Assembly (NCBI GenBank): GCA_001564205.1
Contig: LKMY01000010.1
Coordinates: 1 to 19,658, forward strand
Direction of reading: 5' to 3'
DNA length: 19,658 nucleotides
Origin: Nanohaloarchaea archaeon PL-Br10_U2g5
GTDB taxonomy: Archaea > Halobacteriota > Halobacteria > Halobacteriales > Haloferacaceae
Shown piece after piece: positions 14,635 through 19,658 of the stretch. The notes below the pieces were generated by a model. The model was not told where the DNA came from. It searched no databases and saw nothing but the letters and a program-made list of their open reading frames with translations. Within the stretch, counting starts at the first letter, position 1, and every line of letters starts with the position of its first letter. The position numbers were made by a program, and so were the translations under genes.

Positions 14635-14834
14635 GCCGAGTTGCTAGCGGTGAGCTCCCCTTGTGGTTCGGACTCCTCTTCGCCGTCGGCGAGCTCCGGC
14701 TGCTCGTTTTTATCCGGGCTCGGACTGTGAGTCTCGTCACCCATCGCCAGCCAGACGAGGTACAGCATCGCGATGACCATCAGCATCGTCATCACCGATC
14801 CGATGATCCCCACGATCGACACGTACTCGAACAT
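14631..14834 (-). CDS. Small single-pass membrane protein
   Basis: A 67-aa protein with an N-terminal hydrophobic segment (about 5-29, VSIVGIIGSVMTMLMVIAML) and a hydrophilic acidic tail. I know no family for it. The frame is open upstream to a TTG at 14864, but the ATG at 14834 is preferred. Its stop codon TGA (reverse strand, 14633-14631) lies in the GTCAA of the transposon right end at 14538-14634, so the insertion may have cut or altered the C-terminal tail. The promoter is unclear; only CGTATC direct repeats lie at about 14857-14870. It is divergent from the CobW-type gene at 14972. Confidence 0.6.
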   Translation of the reverse strand: MFEYVSIVGIIGSVMTMLMVIAMLYLVWLAMGDETHSPSPDKNEQPELADGEEESEPQGELTASNSA

Positions 14835-14971
14835 GTTCCGCGGTCCGTAGCGACGACGTATCAACGTATCGGCTCGCCGCGGTGAGCGGTCGAGTCAAGC
14901 CGGATCTGCGATTTCCACGACCGAATGTCACCGCCGGGGCGTTGAAGGGGGACCGCGGCCGACTACTTCGC

Positions 14972-16213
14972 ATGGACGACCGGATCCCGGTAACCGTGCT
15001 CTCGGGGAGCCTCGGCGCGGGAAAGACGACGCTCCTGAATCATCTCCTCACCAACGCCGGCGACCGCGACATCGCGGTGCTCGTCAACGATATGGGCGAC
15101 GTGAACGTCGACGCCGAGCTGATCGCCGAGGAGTCCGAGATCGACGTCGACGGCGTCACGGAGCTGTCGAACGGCTGTATCTGCTGTGAGCTGCAAGACG
15201 ACCTCGAAACCGCGGTGGTGCGGCTCGCGAACGAACGCTCCTTCGACGCACTCGTCGTCGAGTCGTCGGGGATCTCCGAGCCGGCCCCCGTCGCTCGGCT
15301 GTTCACGACCGAGTCGCGGGCTGCGGCCCGCTACCGCGTCGACGCGTTAGTCACCGTGATCGACACGCGACAGTTCCTCGATGCCTTCGCCGGCGCGGAC
15401 GCTCCCGAGCGACGCGGGAGCGCGGGCGACGAGGACCGCCCCCTCTCAGACCTCCTCGTCGAGCAGGTGGAGGTGTCGAACGTGGTCGTCTGTAACAAAG
15501 CCGACCTCTGTACGGAAGCGGAGATCGACGAGGCGGTCGAACTCGTCGAAGCGCTCCAGCCAGACGCCGAGACGATCGTGACGGAGTTCGCCGCGGTCGA
15601 TCCCGACCGGCTCCTCGACATCGGCGTGTTTGTCGAGCGCGAAATCGGTGAGTTACCGGGATGGAAACGCGCGCTCGCGGACGATCACGGGGATCACGCT
15701 CACGACGAAGCGGACCACGACCCGCACGACACCCACGCTCACCGCCATCCGGACGAGGTGTACGGGGTCACCTCCTTCACGTACCGCCGCCGCCGACCGT
15801 TCCACCCGGGCCGGCTCGCCGCGGTCCTCCGCGACCTCTCCGACGACGTCGTCCGCTCGAAGGGGACGGTCTGGGTCGCTGGCGTCGACCAGCGCCAGCA
15901 GGTCGGGCAGGCGGGTCGATCTGTCCGGGTCAGTGCGCTCGGCCCGTGGATCGCGACCCTTCCGCCCGTCGAACGCGACATGCTCCGCTCGAACCGTCCG
16001 GAGCTGGACTGGGACGACGAGCACGGCGACCGACTGACGGAGTTCGTCGTCATCGGGACCGGGATCGACGAAGACGCGATCGTCGCCCGGCTCGACGACG
16101 CGCTGGTCACCGACGAGGAATGGGAGACGTTCAGCGCCGACGGCGCTGCGGCCGGGACCGATATGGCGTTCCCGACCGAACAGGGCGAAGCGGTGGCGCT
16201 CAGAGAGCCCTGA
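14972..16213 (+). CDS. CobW/COG0523 family metallochaperone GTPase
   Basis: A 413-aa G3E GTPase. It shows P-loop GSLGAGKTT (12-20), the metal-binding GCICC (68-72; C69, C71, C72), ESSGISEP (97-104) and the guanine-specificity motif NKAD (175-178). A His/Asp-rich loop (about 239-259, with many histidines such as HAHRH) follows, and then a C-terminal CobW_C domain. COG0523 proteins deliver zinc or other metals to client proteins; CxCC plus a His-rich loop fits zinc. The frame extends to a GTG at 14882, but family homology starts at the ATG at 14972, with a weak GTTGAAG box at 14941-14947. It converges with a zinc-ribbon gene. It could instead be cobalamin-related CobW, but no cob genes are near. 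Confidence 0.9.
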   Translation: MDDRIPVTVLSGSLGAGKTTLLNHLLTNAGDRDIAVLVNDMGDVNVDAELIAEESEIDVDGVTELSNGCICCELQDDLETAVVRLANERSFDALVVESSGISEPAPVARLFTTESRAAARYRVDALVTVIDTRQFLDAFAGADAPERRGSAGDEDRPLSDLLVEQVEVSNVVVCNKADLCTEAEIDEAVELVEALQPDAETIVTEFAAVDPDRLLDIGVFVEREIGELPGWKRALADDHGDHAHDEADHDPHDTHAHRHPDEVYGVTSFTYRRRRPFHPGRLAAVLRDLSDDVVRSKGTVWVAGVDQRQQVGQAGRSVRVSALGPWIATLPPVERDMLRSNRPELDWDDEHGDRLTEFVVIGTGIDEDAIVARLDDALVTDEEWETFSADGAAAGTDMAFPTEQGEAVALREP

Positions 16214-16216
16214 CGG

Positions 16217-16233
16217 GCGTCTCGTCTAGACGC
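16217..16233. terminator. Hairpin between two convergent genes
   Basis: GCGTCT-CGTCT-AGACGC is a perfect 6-bp stem with a 5-nt loop, in the 36-nt gap between the stops of the CobW-type gene and the zinc-ribbon gene. Archaeal terminators rely on T-tracts, which are lacking here, so the terminator role is uncertain. Confidence 0.3.
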
Positions 16234-16249
16234 TCCGATGGACGGCCTC

Positions 16250-16489
16250 TCAGCAGGCACACCCCGTCCCACTGGCGCGCTCAAATCGCATGGAACCGCC
16301 GCAGTCGGGACAGCGTGGGGTGCCCTCACCGTCGAGGTCGAGCCCCTCGTCGTCGACGGCGACGTCCCGCACCCGCACCCCGCAGTCGTCACACCAGTAC
16401 GACCCTTCCGAGCCGTCGTCGCCGGCGTTCCCCGGCGTGCGCTTCGTTGACGCCGCGAAGGCCTCAGTAACCGTGTCGATAATACCCAT
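16250..16489 (-). CDS. Small zinc-ribbon protein
   Basis: A 79-aa acidic protein with two CxxC knuckles, C33-x2-C36 (WCDDCG) and C60-x2-C63 (RCPDCGG), which form a zinc ribbon. The C-terminus ends CAC (C77, C79), giving two further metal-binding cysteines. The first 20 residues are a helical stretch (MGIIDTVTEAFAASTKR). Such small haloarchaeal zinc-ribbon proteins have mostly unknown roles. The frame is open to a GTG at 16498, but a TATA-like GAATAACC (reverse strand, 16521-16514) lies 25-32 nt before the ATG at 16489. It converges with the CobW-type zinc chaperone gene, which is suggestive but no proof of a link. Confidence 0.8.
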   Translation of the reverse strand: MGIIDTVTEAFAASTKRTPGNAGDDGSEGSYWCDDCGVRVRDVAVDDEGLDLDGEGTPRCPDCGGSMRFERASGTGCAC

Positions 16490-16568
16490 ACTATCCACCG
16501 TATCGGCCTCCTTGGTTATTCTCGCGGTGGTGTGCGATAATGACGCACAGCCATTCTGCTGTCTCTAT

Positions 16569-16895
16569 TTATAAAAGCGGTACCGTCAGCCCGACGAGCA
16601 CGACGCCGAGCCCCAGCGCCGCGTACAGCAGCCGCTCGAATCGCGGTCCAGGCGGGAGCGGTCCCGCGTCGACGGGCGGCGCGGACCGAACGAGCTGTGC
16701 GTACGCGACGGCGACAACTCCGGCGAACGCGAGCGCTGACAGCGCGAGTGATGTCGTCAGCGACAGCCCGTACGAGAGGCCGTACACCGGGCCGAACGAG
16801 AGCGCAAGCATGAATCCGAGCCCGACGCTCACGAGGAACGGCACGGGATCGACTCGCTCTCCACGTTTGTTGTGAACACGCAACTCGATCGACAT
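16569..16895 (-). CDS. Small three-span membrane protein, function unknown
   Basis: A 108-aa protein with three hydrophobic segments at about 19-41, 44-68 and 88-107, after a short hydrophilic N-terminus (MSIELRVHNKRGERVDPVP). I know no family for it. A longer open frame runs to 17336, but that part is basic and low in acidic residues, lies antisense to other genes, and is rejected. From the ATG at 16895, a TATA-like ACTTAGCT (reverse strand, 16930-16923) lies 28-35 nt upstream. It is divergent from the small membrane protein gene at 16954, and the two may share this box. Confidence 0.7.
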   Translation of the reverse strand: MSIELRVHNKRGERVDPVPFLVSVGLGFMLALSFGPVYGLSYGLSLTTSLALSALAFAGVVAVAYAQLVRSAPPVDAGPLPPGPRFERLLYAALGLGVVLVGLTVPLL

Positions 16896-16922
16896 ACCGA
16901 TCACACGGGGCGCACGGACAAG

Positions 16923-16930
16923 AGCTAAGT
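16923..16930. promoter_or_regulatory. Possible shared bidirectional TATA box
   Basis: AGCTAAGT on the plus strand (ACTTAGCT on the minus strand) is nearly symmetric. It lies 24-31 nt before the ATG at 16954 and 28-35 nt before the ATG at 16895, so one box could serve both divergent genes, which are 58 nt apart. Confidence 0.4.
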
Positions 16931-16953
16931 GTCGCTCACTCGGCCGTTTGCGT

Positions 16954-17169
16954 ATGAGCGAGGAGCCGAAAGGGATCCGCGACGGCGTGGAGGAGTCGAA
17001 GGGGGATCCGCGACTGCTGTTGCTGTTGAATGCGGTCCTGTCGGCGTGGTTCGCGTGGACCGCGGTCTGGGGGCTCGATCTGCTCGATATCGTCGTGTTC
17101 ACGACGACGAACGTCGTGACGCTCGCTCTGATCATCTTCGCACTGACGTACGTCGCCGTCCTGCGGTGA
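16954..17169 (+). CDS. Small two-span membrane protein, function unknown
   Basis: A 71-aa protein with an acidic N-terminal 20 residues and two hydrophobic segments at about 21-43 and 46-70, ending YVAVLR. The first segment, [20 protein letters not shown], is rich in Trp. I know no family for it, but short haloarchaeal membrane proteins of this kind are common. An upstream TTG at 16948 is in frame; I prefer the ATG at 16954, which has the AGCTAAGT box 24-31 nt before it. The next gene on the strand, upp, has its own TATA box and so is probably not in the same operon. Confidence 0.7.
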   Translation: MSEEPKGIRDGVEESKGDPRLLLLLNAVLSAWFAWTAVWGLDLLDIVVFTTTNVVTLALIIFALTYVAVLR

Positions 17170-17188
17170 GCCGAGCGTCGGAGCACCG

Positions 17189-17244
17189 ACCATCGAGCGC
17201 GCCACTGACCGTCGAACGCACCACAGAACCGTCGAGCGCCACTG
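17189..17244. repeat. Three imperfect tandem repeats upstream of upp
   Basis: The copies are ACCATCGAGCGCGCCACTG (17189-17207), ACCGTCGAACGCACCACAG (17208-17226) and ACCGTCGAGCGCCACTG (17228-17244, two bases shorter). They lie directly upstream of the upp TATA box (CTTTTAAG, 17263-17270) and may be regulator sites or simple slippage products. Confidence 0.6.
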
Positions 17245-17294
17245 ACCCGCCAGCTTCGCCATCTTTTAAGACGAACGCGACCGCTTTCACGGTA

Positions 17295-17972
17295 ATGACG
17301 ATCGAAGATCGCGACGACGCGTACCTCATCACACACGCGCTAGCGAAAGACACCCTGTCGCGGCTCCGCGACGTCGAGACTGAGCAGGTCGCGTTCCGTA
17401 AAGGGCTCGTCAAACTCGGCCGAATCTGCGGCTACGAGATCATCGACGGCGGGATGGAGACGGAGTACGTCCCGGTCCAGACGCCGTTAGCGGAGACGAC
17501 CGGCGAGCGCGTGAAAGGACTCGACGACGTGGTCATCATCAACGTCCTCCGTGCCGCGACCCCGTTCGTCGAGGGGTTATTAAAAGCCTTCCCGCGTGCG
17601 AAACAGGGCGTCATCTCTGCCGGTCGCGACGAAGCGGCGGGAATGACAGACGACGGTGAGTTCCCCATCACCATCGATTACGTGAAACTGCCTGAGATCG
17701 GCCCCGACGACACCGTTATCGTCGCCGACCCGATGCTCGCGACCGGCTCGACGATGTGTGCGGTCCTCGATCACGTCCTCGCTGAGGCCGACGACTACGA
17801 GGACCTGTTCGTCCTCTCGGCAGTCTCCGCCCCCGACGGCCTCGTCCGCGTGAGCGAGGCGGTCCCGGAAGCCGACCTGCTCACGGTCGCCATCGACGAC
17901 CGCCTCGACGACGACGGGTTTATTCTCCCCGGACTCGGCGACGCTGGCGACCGCGCGTTTCGGACGGTCTGA
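17295..17972 (+). CDS. upp: Uracil phosphoribosyltransferase
   Basis: A 225-aa enzyme that makes UMP from uracil and PRPP in pyrimidine salvage. Visible are the PRPP-binding [14 protein letters not shown] (141-154), [14 protein letters not shown] (87-100), and the uracil-binding C-terminus [13 protein letters not shown], close to the family PGLGDAGDR end. The length is normal for the archaeal family. The open frame extends upstream to 16929, but the ATG at 17295 has the family N-terminus, and CTTTTAAG (17263-17270) lies 25-32 nt before it, so the transcript is probably leaderless. An imperfect tandem repeat (17189-17244) precedes the promoter. Confidence 0.95.
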   Translation: MTIEDRDDAYLITHALAKDTLSRLRDVETEQVAFRKGLVKLGRICGYEIIDGGMETEYVPVQTPLAETTGERVKGLDDVVIINVLRAATPFVEGLLKAFPRAKQGVISAGRDEAAGMTDDGEFPITIDYVKLPEIGPDDTVIVADPMLATGSTMCAVLDHVLAEADDYEDLFVLSAVSAPDGLVRVSEAVPEADLLTVAIDDRLDDDGFILPGLGDAGDRAFRTV

Positions 17973-18052
17973 GGCGGCTGTCGCAGTCGGCTCCCGCTCT
18001 CGTTCAGCCTCGCCCGACGTACTTTTAAGAACACCCCCGACGACCGATCGGT

Positions 18053-18268
18053 ATGAGCAACGCGCCGCCGACCGACCCCTGCGACGCCTGCGGCGACCCC
18101 ACGACGGACGCGCTCGCGCGTACCGTCCGGCTGAGCGTCGACCGCGCTAACATCGACACGCAACGGCTCTGTCCCGACTGCTTCGCCGACTGGATCCAAC
18201 GCTATCAGGATCGCCTCGGCTCGGGTCCCGACGAGCCGGACGGTAGCTCCGAAATCATCGTCGACTGA
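18053..18268 (+). CDS. Small zinc-finger protein
   Basis: A 71-aa protein with a four-cysteine zinc-finger signature: CDAC (C10, C13) and CPDC (C40, C43), separated by 26 residues containing the conserved-looking RTVRLSVDRANIDTQRL. Short haloarchaeal proteins of this form are widespread and of unknown function (I recall a DUF7569-like family but cannot check). The ATG has a CTTTTAAGA box (18022-18030) 23-31 nt upstream. A T5 tract at 18292-18296 follows the stop and may be its terminator. The next gene, thrC, has its own promoter. Confidence 0.8.
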   Translation: MSNAPPTDPCDACGDPTTDALARTVRLSVDRANIDTQRLCPDCFADWIQRYQDRLGSGPDEPDGSSEIIVD

Positions 18269-18291
18269 GGGTCACCGACGCGCCTCCCGTC

Positions 18292-18296
18292 TTTTT
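18292..18296 (+). terminator. Possible T-tract terminator after the zinc-finger gene
   Basis: A T5 run within GTCTTTTTATAC lies about 24 nt after the stop at 18268. It could instead contribute to a promoter, but the thrC TATA box (TCTTAAG, 18335-18341) is separate and better placed. Confidence 0.4.
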
Positions 18297-18366
18297 ATAC
18301 CGGTACGAACGGCAACGTCCGTCCCGACCGCCCGTCTTAAGCCGCGGCGGGACAGACTCACACGTA

Positions 18367-19650
18367 ATGGATCTCGCCATCGACGCCCCGACCCCGTCGG
18401 CGCCGGACTGCGCCGACGACGGGACGTGGCTCGCCTGCATCGAGTGCGACGAGACGTTCGCCCCGTTCGAGGCGGTTCGGTACACCTGCGACGAGTGTGA
18501 CGGCCTCCTCGAAGTGCGGTACGACGACCCACCGACGTTCGACGAGTTCGGATCAGGCGCGTCGACCGACGGCCCGGACCGCGGCGTCTGGCGCTATCGC
18601 GAGGGGCTCCCCTTTGATCTGGGCGTAACTCTTCCCGAGGGCGGTACCCCGCTTCACCGCGTCCCGCGGATCGAGGAGGCCGTCGGTATCGACGCACTTC
18701 GGATCAAACACGAAGGGATGAACCCCACTGGCTCGTTCAAGGATCGCGGGATGACCGTCGGCGTCCGCGTTGCGAAAGAGCTCGGTGTCGGCGCGCTCGC
18801 CTGTGCCTCCACCGGAAACACGAGCGCCGCGCTCGCGGCGTACGGCGGCCGCGGCGGGATGCAAACTCTTGTCCTCCTCCCGCAGGGGAAGGTCGCAGCG
18901 GGAAAGGTCGCACAGGCGAGCCTCCACGGCGCCCGTATCTTAGAGGTCGACGGCAACTTCGACGCCTGTCTCGATATCGTCCAAGAGTTGGCGGCCCGCG
19001 GCGAGGCGTACCTGCTCAACTCCCTGAATCCGTTCCGCCTGGAGGGTCAGAAGACGATCGGCTTCGAGATCTTAGAGGAATTTTACGCGGATTACGGGGT
19101 CTTTCCGGACCGGATCGTTCTCCCCGTCGGCAACGCGGGCAACACCTCTGCACTATATAAAGGGTTCCGCGAACTCATTCAGTCGGGCGCGCTCGACGTC
19201 GAGGACGTACCGAAGCTCACCGGCGTGCAGGCGGAGGGCGCCGCTCCGATGGTCGAAGCGATCGAAGAGGGGAACGACGAAATCCGACGCTGGGAGAACG
19301 TCGAGACGCGCGCGACCGCGATCCGCATCGGTAATCCGGTCAACGCGCCGAAGGCGCTCCCCGGCATCCGTAACACGGGCGGTACCGCCGTCGCCGTCAG
19401 CGACCCGGAGATCACTGCCGCACAGCGCCACCTCGCCAGCGAGGGTGTCGGTGTCGAGCCCGCCTCCGCGGCGAGCCTCGCCGGGTTGAAGAAGCTTCGC
19501 CGATCCGGCGTCATCGACGACGACGAGCGGGTGGTCTGTCTGACGACCGGTCATCTCCTCAAGGATCCCGAGGCGGCCTACGAGGCCGGTGGCGACCCCG
19601 AGCCCGTCCCCAACGACGTCGACGCGGTGCTCGATCACCTGCACGGATGA
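18367..19650 (+). CDS. thrC: Threonine synthase
   Basis: A 427-aa PLP enzyme that turns O-phosphohomoserine into threonine, the last step of threonine synthesis. The N-terminal zinc ribbon has C24, C27, C41 and C44. The PLP lysine lies in NPTGSFKDRGM (Lys125), STGNTSAALAAYGG is at 148-161, and the phosphate-binding VGNAGNTSALY is at about 254-264. The domain order and length fit the archaeal class of this family. TCTTAAG (18335-18341) lies 26-32 nt before the ATG. The stop is 8 nt before the window end, so its downstream neighbour cannot be seen. It could be a cysteate- or cystathionine-type paralogue, but the full threonine-synthase layout makes thrC most likely. Confidence 0.95.
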   Translation: MDLAIDAPTPSAPDCADDGTWLACIECDETFAPFEAVRYTCDECDGLLEVRYDDPPTFDEFGSGASTDGPDRGVWRYREGLPFDLGVTLPEGGTPLHRVPRIEEAVGIDALRIKHEGMNPTGSFKDRGMTVGVRVAKELGVGALACASTGNTSAALAAYGGRGGMQTLVLLPQGKVAAGKVAQASLHGARILEVDGNFDACLDIVQELAARGEAYLLNSLNPFRLEGQKTIGFEILEEFYADYGVFPDRIVLPVGNAGNTSALYKGFRELIQSGALDVEDVPKLTGVQAEGAAPMVEAIEEGNDEIRRWENVETRATAIRIGNPVNAPKALPGIRNTGGTAVAVSDPEITAAQRHLASEGVGVEPASAASLAGLKKLRRSGVIDDDERVVCLTTGHLLKDPEAAYEAGGDPEPVPNDVDAVLDHLHG

Positions 19651-19658
19651 ATCCAGTG

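Noticed and set aside
16896..17336. Long N-terminal extension of the small membrane protein gene (minus strand)
   Set aside because: It runs antisense to the gene at 16954 and into upp, is basic, and has no recognisable domain. The ATG at 16895 has a well-placed box.
1..19658. CRISPR array, defence system or prophage
   Set aside because: No regular repeat-spacer pattern, no cas, nuclease, integrase or structural phage gene is recognisable.

Overview
The window looks like a chromosomal segment of a haloarchaeon, most like Halorubrum. The DNA is strongly GC-rich and the predicted proteins are rich in Asp and Glu. Most genes have a TATA-like box (TTTAA, TTTTAAG or similar) about 25-32 nt before the start codon, which fits leaderless transcripts. 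The gene set is archaeal: Hel308, Cgi121, PurO, the archaeal upp form, an ArsA-type ATPase, and a tRNA-Gln without encoded CCA. I ran no database search; names come from motif recognition.

Layout. 1-1117: the end of a DUF2391-like membrane protein gene (minus, partial at the left edge) divergent from a SAM methyltransferase. 1118-1628: a 511-nt non-coding stretch holding a structured element bounded by 11-bp inverted repeats. 1629-4753: hel308 and cgi121 with a start/stop overlap, linking a repair helicase and a KEOPS tRNA-modification subunit. 4939-5011: tRNA-Gln(CUG), minus. 5111-5808: purO, preceded by 12-bp tandem repeats and a 9-bp inverted repeat centred on its TATA box. 5940-8063: an S9 serine peptidase, convergent with a winged-helix regulator (8068-8445). 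8633-9832: three minus-strand haloarchaeal proteins of unknown role. 9912-10996: a cupin protein and a conserved unknown. 11114-12967: a CstA-family transporter. 13153-14834: an ArsA-type ATPase, a 98-aa companion, and a small membrane protein whose stop codon lies in what looks like the right end of an IS200/IS605 (TnpB-type) element. 14972-16489: a CobW-type metallochaperone GTPase convergent with a zinc-ribbon protein. 16569-17169: two small membrane proteins diverging from what may be one shared TATA box. 17295-19650: upp, a small zinc-finger protein and thrC.

Most genes are household ones: purine synthesis (purO), pyrimidine salvage (upp), threonine synthesis (thrC), tRNA modification and repair. 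I see no CRISPR array, defence island, integrase or intact transposase. The notable material is non-coding: the structured element at 1183-1540, the orphan TnpB-type right end at about 14538-14634, and several dyads or tandem repeats at promoters (purO, upp, cstA, the cupin gene and the regulator).
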